Shown here in pieces: positions 23,857 to 33,313 of a DNA stretch of 44,121 nucleotides (the stretch's first letter is position 1; the number at the start of each line of letters is the position of its first letter). The position numbers and the translations under genes are program-made. Where the stretch lies: assembly GCF_001425405.1 (NCBI RefSeq), contig NZ_LMQP01000001.1, positions 761,383-805,503 on the forward strand. The letters are read 5' to 3'. The notes below the pieces were generated by a model. It was not told where the DNA came from. It did no database searches and worked only from the letters and a program-made list of their open reading frames with translations. This DNA is from Sphingomonas sp. Leaf412 (GTDB taxonomy: Bacteria; Pseudomonadota; Alphaproteobacteria; Sphingomonadales; Sphingomonadaceae).

Positions 23857-24473
23857 CCGCGCCATGCCGCCACGAACGCGCGGGCGGCGACGCCGACGTC
23901 CGCCGCGCTCGCCCCCGGCCGGTAGAGCGCGCCGCCCAGGCCGAAGCCGTCCGCCCCCGCCGCGCGCCACGGCGCCATCGTATCGGGCGCCACGCCGCCG
24001 ACGACCAGCACGGGCGCGTCCTTCGGCAGCACCGCGCGCTGCGCCTTCAGGACGGTCGGGCTCGCCGCCTCCGCCGGGAACAGCTTCAGCGCGCTCGCCC
24101 CCGCCTTCAGCGCGGCGAAAGCCTCCGACGGGGTGAAATAGCCGGGGAGCGCGGTCATGCCCGCGGCGACGGTCGCGCCGATCACGTCCAGGTCGGTGTT
24201 GGGCGAGATCACCATCCGCCCGCCCGCATCCGCGACGCGGCGCACGTCCTCGACACGCAATACCGTGCCCGCGCCGATCATCGCACGATCCCCGAACGCC
24301 TGCGCCAGTCGCGCGACGCTGTCGAACGGATCGGGCGAATTGAGCGGCACCTCGATCAGGGTGAAGCCCGCGTCGACCAGCGCGGCACCGACATCGACGA
24401 CCGCGTCGGGCGTCACGCCGCGCAGGATCGCGACCAGAGGCAGGCGGGCGAAGGCGGCGGCGAAATCGGTCAT
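23853..24473 (-). CDS. dgoA: 2-dehydro-3-deoxy-6-phosphogalactonate aldolase (KDPG/KDPGal aldolase family)
   Basis: 206 residues, the usual length. It splits 2-keto-3-deoxy-6-phosphogalactonate to pyruvate and glyceraldehyde-3-phosphate. Motifs: LVAILRGV (13-20), catalytic Glu41 in IEVPLNSP, GAGTVL, and Schiff-base Lys130 in ALKLFPAE. The SP in VPLNSP and SEAF in FTPSEAFAALKAG fit DgoA-type members better than Eda, but the split is not absolute. The start overlaps the kinase stop (ATGA), and its own stop overlaps the following GH43. Together with the kinase it completes the lower De Ley-Doudoroff pathway. Confidence 0.88.
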   Translation of the reverse strand: MTDFAAAFARLPLVAILRGVTPDAVVDVGAALVDAGFTLIEVPLNSPDPFDSVARLAQAFGDRAMIGAGTVLRVEDVRRVADAGGRMVISPNTDLDVIGATVAAGMTALPGYFTPSEAFAALKAGASALKLFPAEAASPTVLKAQRAVLPKDAPVLVVGGVAPDTMAPWRAAGADGFGLGGALYRPGASAADVGVAARAFVAAWRG

Positions 24474-25339
24474 GGCATGAGCTCCCGGATGCGGACGATC
24501 CCCGCGACGAAGGCGGCGTTGCTGTCGATCACCGTCGCGGTCGCGCCGATCGCGGCGAGCGCCGCGGCGTACAGCGCGCCCAGCGCGGGGTCGGCGAGCA
24601 GGTGGACGGTCGCGCCCGCCGCGACATGCGCGCGGCAATCCGCCCCGATCAGCAGCCCGCTGACATAGGCGGCGGCATCCGCGTCGTCGCGCAGGCCGAG
24701 CAGGCTGGCGGGACGGACGCCGAACAATGCGGTGGTCAGGTCGCCGTCGGCCGAGCGCGCGACGCCGTCGTCGAACGCCGCGCCGGGCGCCACCGCGCCG
24801 GTCATCGCCGCGCCGATCAGCGCATGGTCGCGCAGCAGCGCGAACAATTCGCCCGTCATCGCGGTCGCGAAATCGACCAGCACGCCCCCCGCGACCCGCG
24901 CCCATTTGCAATGCGTGCCCGGCTGGCACAGCAGCGCGTCGGGGGGCGCGAGGCCGGCGGCGACCGCGCCCAGCACTTGCACCTCCTCGCCCCGCATCAC
25001 GTCGCCGCGCGCGCCGGCGACGATGCTGACGCCCGGCACGATGCCGATACCGTCGGCGACGGCGACGACGGACGCCGCCAGTCCGGCCAGCGTGGCGGGG
25101 CAGGGGACGTAGCCGGCGTCGACCCAGCCGCGGTTCGATCCCACCATCCCGGCCAGCAGCATCGGCGCGCCGCCCATCGCGTCGCGCAACCGATGCGCCG
25201 CCGCGGCGAAGTCGCCGTCCGGCACGGCGCGGATCCCGATCGCATCGCGTGCGGTCCGGCGCACGACGCCGTCCTCGATCAGGAACGCGCGGCGATTGGT
25301 CGTTCCCCAATCGACCGCGACGAAGGCCTGGGTCCCCAT
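24470..25339 (-). CDS. dgoK: 2-dehydro-3-deoxygalactonokinase
   Basis: 289 residues, cytoplasmic. It phosphorylates 2-keto-3-deoxygalactonate with ATP. The N-terminal phosphate-binding loop VDWGTTNRRAFL (8-19) and blocks such as GMVGSNRGWVDAGYVPCPA, GEEVQVLGA and CQPGTHCKWARV are characteristic of DgoK. The ATG at 25339 has GGGAGGAACAGC just upstream, a strong ribosome site. It is first in the operon kinase-aldolase-GH43 and divergent from the FadR-type regulator. The presence of a galactose route next to arabinose genes points to arabinogalactan as the natural polymer. Confidence 0.9.
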   Translation of the reverse strand: MGTQAFVAVDWGTTNRRAFLIEDGVVRRTARDAIGIRAVPDGDFAAAAHRLRDAMGGAPMLLAGMVGSNRGWVDAGYVPCPATLAGLAASVVAVADGIGIVPGVSIVAGARGDVMRGEEVQVLGAVAAGLAPPDALLCQPGTHCKWARVAGGVLVDFATAMTGELFALLRDHALIGAAMTGAVAPGAAFDDGVARSADGDLTTALFGVRPASLLGLRDDADAAAYVSGLLIGADCRAHVAAGATVHLLADPALGALYAAALAAIGATATVIDSNAAFVAGIVRIRELMP

Positions 25340-25482
25340 GCTGTTCCTCCCGCCATCGTCCATCCCGGCGACGCTGGCTGTTTATATGATCGATCGCACT
25401 TGTCGAGGGCGGGACGATCTGTATGTTCACCCGAAACGGCGGGTCTGCCGTGGGAGGGGCGCGATGCGGGACGGCGGAATCG
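25340..25482. promoter_or_regulatory. Hub 2: divergent promoter region of kinase operon and regulator operon
   Basis: 143 bases between start codons. The AT-rich segment TTTATATGATCGATCG (25381-25396) gives a plausible -10 for the minus-strand operon (TATAAA read in reverse). It contains TTGTCGAGGG at 25400-25409, which recurs in reverse upstream of the AraD1 gene. Confidence 0.5.
25400..25409 (+). promoter_or_regulatory. Shared 10-mer TTGTCGAGGG (candidate regulatory element, copy 1)
   Basis: The same ten bases occur inverted at 27187-27196 before the AraD1 gene. Both are in promoter gaps of the same locus, so a common regulator site is possible. It is not palindromic and could be a half-site or a promoter element. 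Confidence 0.3.
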
Positions 25483-26223
25483 ATGGCTGACGATCCGCTC
25501 GTCCGCGGCGAACTGGGGCGCAACCTGACCTTCGGCTTGCAGGAGGTGCTGGGCCGCGCGATCGTCATCGGCGAGTATCGCGACCGGCCCTTCCCGACCG
25601 AGGCCGATATCGTGAAGCAGCACGGCGTCAGCCGTTCCGTGACGCGCGAGGCGGTGAAGATGCTGGGGGCGAAGGGGTTGCTGGGCGCCCGCCCGAAGCA
25701 GGGCACGTTCGTCCGTCCGGACGAGGCGTGGAACCTGTTCGACACCGACGTGCTGCGCTGGCTGCTGGAACGCAAGTCCAGCCTGGTCCTGCTGCGCCGG
25801 TTCAGCGAATTGCGGATCGCGGTGGAGCCCGCCGCGGCGGCGCTGGCGGCGGCGAGCGCGACGGAGGCGCAACAGGCGGCGATCACCGCGGGGATGGAGC
25901 GGATGCGTTCGGCCGATCGCGGCGACGACGATGCGCTGGACGCGGACATCGCGTTCCATGTCGCGATCCTGCGCGCGTCGAACAATCCGTTCTTCTCGCA
26001 ATTCCGGGACGTCGTCGCGACCGCATTGCGCACGTCGATCCGCTTCACCAACCGCCTGTCGGGCCGGTCCGCCAGCATCGACGACCATGCCGCCGTGCAT
26101 GACGCGATCATCGCGCGCGACGCCGACACCGCGCGCGTGCGGATGGCGTCGCTGATCGAGAAGGTCCTGGTCCTGATCGAACGATTCGAGGAAAAGGGCG
26201 CCGAGCAGGGAGAGGCGCGGTGA
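25483..26223 (+). CDS. FadR-subfamily GntR transcriptional regulator (FCD domain)
   Basis: 246 residues. N-terminal winged helix (about 15-80: PFPTEADIVKQHGVSRSVTREAVKMLGAKGLLGARPKQGTFVRP) and an all-helical FCD ligand-binding domain (about 95-235) with DADIAFHVAIL and DDHAAVHDAI, whose acidic and His residues usually bind a metal and an acid effector. FadR-type regulators in sugar-acid loci typically respond to aldonates or keto-deoxy acids and repress until the ligand binds. It is the only regulator in the locus. The start at ATG 25483 is supported by GGCGGA upstream. Its stop overlaps the dehydrogenase GTG start (GTGA). Confidence 0.88.
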   Translation: MADDPLVRGELGRNLTFGLQEVLGRAIVIGEYRDRPFPTEADIVKQHGVSRSVTREAVKMLGAKGLLGARPKQGTFVRPDEAWNLFDTDVLRWLLERKSSLVLLRRFSELRIAVEPAAAALAAASATEAQQAAITAGMERMRSADRGDDDALDADIAFHVAILRASNNPFFSQFRDVVATALRTSIRFTNRLSGRSASIDDHAAVHDAIIARDADTARVRMASLIEKVLVLIERFEEKGAEQGEAR

Positions 26224-27161
26224 CCCCGTCCGTCGATCCCATCGCGATCGCCCTCGTCGGGGTGGGCAAGATCGCCCGCGACCAGCATCTGCCGACCATC
26301 GCCGCCGATCCGCGCATCCGCCTGGCGGGCGCGGTATCGCAGCATGCCGACGACCTGGGCGTCCCCACGGCGGGCAGCATCGCGGACCTGAAGCGCGCGG
26401 TGCCCGAGCTGGCCGCGATCTCGATCTGCACGCCCCCGATCGGACGCACCGCGCTGATACGCGAGGCGCTGGACCTGGGCCTGCACGTGATGGTGGAAAA
26501 GCCGCCCGCCGCGACGATCAGCGAGGCGGAAGGGTTCGCCCGCATGGCGCGCGAGGCGGGCAGGGCGCTGTACCTGACCTGGCATTCGCGCGAGGCGGCG
26601 GGGGTGGAGCCGCTGCGCCGCTGGCTGGCCGGACGCGCGATCCGCCGTGTCGCGATCGCATGGATGGAGGACGTACGCGTCTGGCATCCGGGGCAGGAAT
26701 GGATCTGGGAACCGGGTATCGGCGTGTTCGATCCGGGCATCAACGCGCTGTCGATCCTGACGCGGCTGCTGCCCGATCCCGTCACCGTCCACGCCGCGAC
26801 GCTGCATTTCCCCGCAAATCGCGCCGCGCCGATCGCGGCGGAACTGTCGCTGGCCAGCAGCGCGGCGGATGCGGTCACCGCGGACTTCTCGTTCGACCAG
26901 CGCGGGCCGCAGACGTGGACGATCACGGTCGAAACCGACGCGGGCCGCGCGATCCTGCACGACGGCGGCGCGCGCCTGACGATCGACGGCGCCGATGTCG
27001 CGGTGCCCGCGGGCACCGAATACGGGCGATTGTACGATCGCTTCGCCGACCTGGTCGCGCGGGGGGAGGTCGACGCCGATCTGGCCCCGTTCCGCCTGGT
27101 CGCGGACGCCTTCCTCCTCGGGCGGCGGACCGTCGTCGACGCGTTCGACTGGACGGGCTGA
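26220..27161 (+). CDS. Gfo/Idh-family D-galactose/L-arabinose 1-dehydrogenase
   Basis: 313 residues, cytoplasmic, GTG start overlapping the regulator stop. Rossmann motif GVGKIARDQHLP (14-25) and catalytic Lys93 in VEKPPAA identify the family; the sequence closely follows galactose 1-dehydrogenases (also used for L-arabinose, as in Azospirillum). It oxidises the pyranose C1 with NAD(P)+ to the lactone that the SMP-30 protein opens. One enzyme could therefore feed both the arabinose and galactose branches of this locus. Cofactor preference cannot be read with confidence. Confidence 0.85.
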   Translation: MTPSVDPIAIALVGVGKIARDQHLPTIAADPRIRLAGAVSQHADDLGVPTAGSIADLKRAVPELAAISICTPPIGRTALIREALDLGLHVMVEKPPAATISEAEGFARMAREAGRALYLTWHSREAAGVEPLRRWLAGRAIRRVAIAWMEDVRVWHPGQEWIWEPGIGVFDPGINALSILTRLLPDPVTVHAATLHFPANRAAPIAAELSLASSAADAVTADFSFDQRGPQTWTITVETDAGRAILHDGGARLTIDGADVAVPAGTEYGRLYDRFADLVARGEVDADLAPFRLVADAFLLGRRTVVDAFDWTG

Positions 27162-27269
27162 CAGGCCCGGCGATCGGCGAAATTTCCCCTCGACAATGTG
27201 GCTGATATATCAGACAAATAGGTCGAATGTAAGGGCGGGCCGCATCGGCCACGCACGAGGGGAGGGAAT
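27162..27269 (+). promoter_or_regulatory. Promoter gap before the AraD1-type operon
   Basis: 108 bases. It contains CCCTCGACAA (27187-27196, inverse of the hub 2 10-mer), the palindrome CTGATATATCAG (27202-27213) and the ribosome site GGGGAGGGAAT. AT-rich spots stand out against the GC-rich background, so the AraD1-GH51-GH43-GH43 set probably has its own promoter. Confidence 0.5.
27202..27213 (+). promoter_or_regulatory. Perfect 12-bp palindrome CTGATATATCAG
   Basis: A perfect palindrome 57 bases before the AraD1-type start codon. It is a good candidate operator, but its sequence does not match the FadR consensus, so the binding protein is open. Confidence 0.4.
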
Positions 27270-28255
27270 ATGGCGCTACGCCTGCTGCAACGGCGCGACG
27301 CATCGGGCGCGCGGTCGGTGATCGCCGCCGAGGGCGACGATGCGTGGATCGTGACGGGGGTCGAGCGGACCTACGACCTCGCGATGCGGGCCATCGCCGA
27401 CGACCGCGATATCGCGGCCGTCGTCGCCGCGACGCCGCGCGGCGATGCGGTCGACCTGGCGGCGGAACTGGACGCGGGGCGCCTGCTGGCGCCGATCGAT
27501 CATGTCGATCCCGCGCATCTGGCCATGACGGGCACCGGCCTGACCCACCTGGGCTCCGCCGAGGGGCGCGACAAGATGCACGCCGCCGCCGCGGAGGCGC
27601 AGACCGATTCGATGCGGATGTTCCTGGAAGGCGTGGCGGGCGGGAAGCCCGGTCCGGGGGAGACGGGGCAGCAGCCGGAATGGTTCTACAAGGGCGACGG
27701 CGACGCGATGGTCGCGCCGGGCGCGCCGCTGACCATGCCCGCCTTCGCGCAGGACGGGGGCGAGGAGCCCGAGCTGGCGGGCGTGTATCTGATCGGTCCC
27801 GACGGGACGCCGTTCCGCCTCGGCCTGTGCCTCGCCAACGAATTCAGCGACCATGTGACCGAACGGCACAATTACCTGTGGCTGGCGCATTCCAAGCTGC
27901 GGCAGGCCGCGATCGGGGCCGAGCTGCTGACCGGCGACGCGCCCGCGCATGTCGAGGGGAGCAGCCGCATCCTGCGCGACGGCGCGTGCATATGGGAGAA
28001 GCCGTTCCTGTCGGGAGAAGCCAATATGTCGCACAGCCTGCACAATCTGGAACGGCATCACTTCAAATACGCGCAGTTCCGGCGACCGGGCGACGTCCAC
28101 GTCCATTTCTTCGGCACCGCGACGCTGTCGTTCGCGGACGGCGTGCGGACGCAGGTCGGCGACGTGTTCGAGATCGCGGCGGCCCCCTTCGCGCTGCCGC
28201 TGCGCAACCCGCTGGCGCGCGCCGCCGACGCCTCCGTCGCGGTGCGACCGCTGTG

Positions 28256-28256
<1 letters not shown>
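27270..28256 (+). CDS. AraD1/GguC-type, FAH-fold protein (predicted 2-keto-3-deoxy-pentonate dehydratase)
   Basis: 328 residues, cytoplasmic. The C-terminal fumarylacetoacetate-hydrolase-like fold has acidic metal ligands in EEPELAGVYLI and LCLANEFSDH, followed by RHNYLWLAHSKLRQAAIGAEL and FFGTATLSFADGVRTQVGDVFEI. From memory this is the AraD1 (GguC) family, found with arabinose genes and thought to convert L-2-keto-3-deoxyarabonate to alpha-ketoglutaric semialdehyde. A related FAH enzyme (hydrolase in a diketo route) is an alternative. The next enzyme, the semialdehyde dehydrogenase, is not in the window. Overlaps the GH51 start by one base. Confidence 0.83.
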
Positions 28257-29790
<1,534 letters not shown>

Positions 29791-29794
<4 letters not shown>

Positions 29795-30825
29795 GGGCGG
29801 CGGTGCTCGCGCTGCTTCTGCTGGCGGCGGGGGCGGGGGCGCAGACCGCCGCGCCTGCGCCTGCCGACGACGGCGTCAGGGGCGACGTCACCCCGGTCCA
29901 CGACCCCGTGCTGATCCGCGAGCGGGGCGTGTGGCACGTCTTCTCGACCGGGCTGGGCGAGGGGCCGCAGGGGGTGATCGCGCATCGCGTCTCGTCCGAC
30001 GGCGTCACCTGGAAGAAGGGCGCCGCGCCCTTCGCCGCACTTCCGGCCTGGGCGACAAAGGCGATCCCGGGCGCCACGAACATCTGGGCGCCGGACATCT
30101 CCTTCGTGAACGGGCGCTACCGATTGTATTATTCGGTCTCGACCTTCGGCTCCAACCGTTCCGCGATCGGCTTGGCGACCAGCGCGACGCTCGACCCCGG
30201 CGCGCCCGGCTACGGCTGGCGCGACGAGGGGATGGTGGTGATGTCGACGCCGCGGGACGATTTCAACGCCATCGATCCCGCCTTCGTCGCCGACGCGCAG
30301 GGGCGGCAGTGGCTGTCGCTGGGCAGTTTCTGGACCGGGCTGAAGCTGTTCGCGCTGGACCCCGCCACGGGGAAGCCGCTGCGCCCAGGCGAGAAGCCGC
30401 GCGCGATCGCGCGCCGCCCGGTGCCCAGCGGTGCGCCGTCGATCGTGGAGGCGCCGTACATCTTCGCGCACGGTGGCCATTACTGGCTGATCGCGTCCTA
30501 CGATTATTGCTGCAAGGGCGTGAACAGCACCTACTACACCGTCATTGCGCGCGCGAAATCGGTCGAGGGGCCGTATCTGGGCCGCGACGGCAGTTCGATG
30601 CTGGCGGGCGGCGGCACCATCCTGCTGCGCGCCGACCTTCAGGAAAAGCAGCGCTTCCGCGGTCCCGGCCATGCGGGCCATTATCGCGATACCGACGGCA
30701 CCGACCGGATCGTCTACCACGCCTACGACCGGCAGCGGAACGGGGCGCCGGTGCTGCGCCTCGCGACGCTGCGCTGGGGGGCGGACGGCTGGCCGCGCGT
30801 CGTGCCGCAGGAGATCACGCCATGA
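29791..30825 (+). CDS. Exported GH43 endo-alpha-1,5-L-arabinanase
   Basis: 344 residues with a signal peptide (about 1-17). Catalytic acids: Asp in VHDPVLI, Asp in NAIDPAFV and Glu in PSIVEAPYIF. The block WLIASYDYCCKGVNSTYY and GPGHAGHY are typical of endo-1,5-arabinanases, which cut the arabinan backbone internally. It stands between GH51 and a second GH43, with ATGA overlaps on both sides, forming an endo-plus-exo set. The protein has the same length as its neighbour but the two are only distantly alike. Confidence 0.9.
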
Positions 30826-31856
30826 CCGATCCGTCCCGCCGCCTGTTCCTGGCCGGTGCCGCCGCCATCGTCGCCGCGCCCGCCATCGGGAAGGGAGCCG
30901 CCGCGCCGCGCAATCCGCTGGTCCGCCGGCGCGCGGACGCACAGGTGTTCCGTCATGGCGACGGCTGGTATTACATGACCGGGTCGGTGCCCGAATACGA
31001 TCGCCTCGTCCTGCGCCGGTCGCGCACGATCGCGGGACTGTCGACCGCGCCGGAAAAGGTGCTGTGGCGGCACCTGTCGACGGGGCCCTTGTCGGGCTTC
31101 ATCTGGGCGCCCGAACTGCACCTGATCGACGGCCGCTGGATCATGTATTTCGCCGCCGGCCCCAGCGGCGGCGGGGAGGATGTGTTCCGGATCCGCACCC
31201 ATGCGGTCGTGTGCGACGGCCCGGATCCGATGACGGGAAAATGGTCGGTGCTGGGCCAGCTTCGCACGCCGTGGGATACGTTCAACCTCGATTCCACCAG
31301 CTTCGTCCACCGCGGCACGCGCTACCTCGCCTGGGCGCAGCGCGAGCCGGGGATCGACACGAATTCCAACCTCTACATCGCGCCGCTGGCGACCCCGTTG
31401 ACGCTGGCGGCGAAGCCGACCCGCCTGACCGTGCCGACGCTGCCGTGGGAAGTGCGGGGGTTCAAGGTCGCGGAGGCGCCGGCGATCCTGGCGCGCAACG
31501 GGCGGTTGTTCATGACCTATTCCGCCAGCGCGACCGATGCGCGCTATTGCATGGGGATGCTGACCGCGCGCGACGACGCGGACGTGATGGACCCGGCGGC
31601 CTGGACGAAGTCGCCGGTGCCGGTCTTCGCCACCTCCACCGCGCATGCGATCTACGGTCCGGGGCACAACAGCTTCACCGTCGACGAGCGCGGCCGCGAC
31701 CTGCTGGTCTATCACGCGCGCGATTACGAGAAGATCGACGGCGACCCGCTGTTCGATCCCAACCGCCACACCCGCGTGCAACATTTCCGCTATCGCGCCG
31801 ACGGCACGCCCGACTTCGGCGCGCCCGCGGCGAACGGCCCCATCGGAACCGCTTGA
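30822..31856 (+). CDS. Tat-exported GH43 exo-arabinofuranosidase-type enzyme
   Basis: 344 residues. The N-terminus SRRLFLAGAAAIVAAPAIG is a twin-arginine signal, unlike the Sec signals of the neighbouring hydrolases. Catalytic acids: Asp in RRADAQVF, Asp in NLDSTSFV and Glu in VAEAPAIL. YYMTGSVPEYDRLVLRRS and GFIWAPELHLIDGRW match the GH43 group that releases arabinose from arabino-oligosaccharides (exo-1,5-alpha type). The usual 'RADPW' is RADAQ here. Last gene of the operon; a 53-base gap precedes the peptidase gene. Confidence 0.88.
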   Translation: MTDPSRRLFLAGAAAIVAAPAIGKGAAAPRNPLVRRRADAQVFRHGDGWYYMTGSVPEYDRLVLRRSRTIAGLSTAPEKVLWRHLSTGPLSGFIWAPELHLIDGRWIMYFAAGPSGGGEDVFRIRTHAVVCDGPDPMTGKWSVLGQLRTPWDTFNLDSTSFVHRGTRYLAWAQREPGIDTNSNLYIAPLATPLTLAAKPTRLTVPTLPWEVRGFKVAEAPAILARNGRLFMTYSASATDARYCMGMLTARDDADVMDPAAWTKSPVPVFATSTAHAIYGPGHNSFTVDERGRDLLVYHARDYEKIDGDPLFDPNRHTRVQHFRYRADGTPDFGAPAANGPIGTA

Positions 31857-31909
31857 GTTCGAACCGCCGCGGACTACGCTGGCGCGGCAACGAACGGGGT
31901 CGTCGGGTG

Positions 31910-33295
31910 ATGAAGATGTTGAACACGGCGCTGGCCGCCACCGCGATGCTCGCCGTCGCGGGGCCGGCGGCCGCGCAGGCGGCCGACACGCAGGCGCGCG
32001 CGCTGGACATCGCGAAGCGCGCGATCGCTTTCCGCAGCGTCGCGGGGCCGGGCAACCAGACCCCGCAGCTGGCCGCGTATCTGAAATCGGTCCTCGTCGC
32101 GGGCGGGTTCGCGGACCGCGACGTGACGGTCACGCCGGTCGACGACACCGCCTACCTGATCGCGCGCTGGCCCGGGACCGACGCGACGGCCAAGCCGCTG
32201 GTGATTTCCGGCCATATCGACGTGGTGGAGGCGAAGCCCGCCGACTGGCAGCGCGATCCGTTCACCGCGGTGGTGGAGAAGGGCTATCTCTACGGCCGCG
32301 GCGCGACCGACATGAAGCTGGACGCCGCGATCGTCATCGCCACGCTGACCGCGATGAAGCGCGAGGGCTATCGCCCGCGGCGCGACATCGTGCTGGAATT
32401 TTCGGGCGACGAGGAAACGCGCATGAAGACCAGCGCGCTGATCGCGGAGCAGCTGAAGAACGCGGAGATGGTCGTCAACATCGACGGCGGCGGCGGGCGG
32501 TTGAGCGAAGGCGGCACGCCGGAGTTCGCGACCTTCCAGGGGGCGGAGAAGACCTATGCCGACTTCGAACTGACCGTCACCAACCCCGGCGGCCATTCGT
32601 CCGAGCCGCGCCGGGCGAATGCGATCAACCAATTGTCCGCCGCGATGGTGCGGATCGGCGACTATCGCTTTCCGCCGCAGATCAGCCCCGTCACGCGCAC
32701 CTTCTTCGTCGAGGCGGCGAAGCACAAGACCGGGTCCATCGCCGCCGCGATGCGCGCCTTCGCGGCCGATCCGACCGATGCGACCGCGATCGAGACGCTC
32801 GCCGCCGATCCGGCCTATGTCGGGCAGATCGGCACGACGTGCGTCGCCACGATGTTCGATGCGGGCCATGCGACCAACGCCTTGCCGCAACGTGCGACCG
32901 CGAACGTCAATTGCCGCATCTTCCCGGGCGTGAAGCCCGCGGACGTGATGGCGACGCTGGCGCGCGTCGCGGGCGACCCGGCGGTGACGGTCCGCGACGT
33001 GACCGAAGGATCGGTCGCCAACGACGCGTCGCCGCTGCGCCCCGATTTCGTCGCCGCCGCGACCAGGGCGATGGGAAAGGCCTATCCCGGCGTCCCGCTG
33101 TTCCCCAGCATGTCCGCGGGCGCGAGCGACAGCATGTGGTTCCGGTACAGGAACGTCCCCAGCTACGGCGCCAGCCCGATGTTCATCAAGGATTCGGACA
33201 ATTTCAGCCACGGCCTGAACGAGCGGACGCCGATCGCCAGTATCGCGCCCGCGATCGTCTACTACCGCTCGCTGTTCGCCGATCTTTCGCGCTGA
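31910..33295 (+). CDS. Exported M20-family metallopeptidase
   Basis: 461 residues with a signal peptide (about 1-24). Zinc ligands and catalytic residues of family M20 are present: His102 and Asp104 in SGHIDVV, Asp134 in GRGATDMK, Glu168/Glu169 in SGDEETR, and the dimerisation-domain motif NPGGHSSEPRRANAI. A final His ligand is in NFSHGLNE. M20 enzymes remove single amino acids or acyl groups from short peptides. It is not obviously part of the arabinose locus; the next gene follows after 18 bases. ATG at 31910 preferred over the adjacent GTG. Confidence 0.88.
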   Translation: MKMLNTALAATAMLAVAGPAAAQAADTQARALDIAKRAIAFRSVAGPGNQTPQLAAYLKSVLVAGGFADRDVTVTPVDDTAYLIARWPGTDATAKPLVISGHIDVVEAKPADWQRDPFTAVVEKGYLYGRGATDMKLDAAIVIATLTAMKREGYRPRRDIVLEFSGDEETRMKTSALIAEQLKNAEMVVNIDGGGGRLSEGGTPEFATFQGAEKTYADFELTVTNPGGHSSEPRRANAINQLSAAMVRIGDYRFPPQISPVTRTFFVEAAKHKTGSIAAAMRAFAADPTDATAIETLAADPAYVGQIGTTCVATMFDAGHATNALPQRATANVNCRIFPGVKPADVMATLARVAGDPAVTVRDVTEGSVANDASPLRPDFVAAATRAMGKAYPGVPLFPSMSAGASDSMWFRYRNVPSYGASPMFIKDSDNFSHGLNERTPIASIAPAIVYYRSLFADLSR

Positions 33296-33313
33296 ACCGG
33301 GCGGGGCGGGGCG

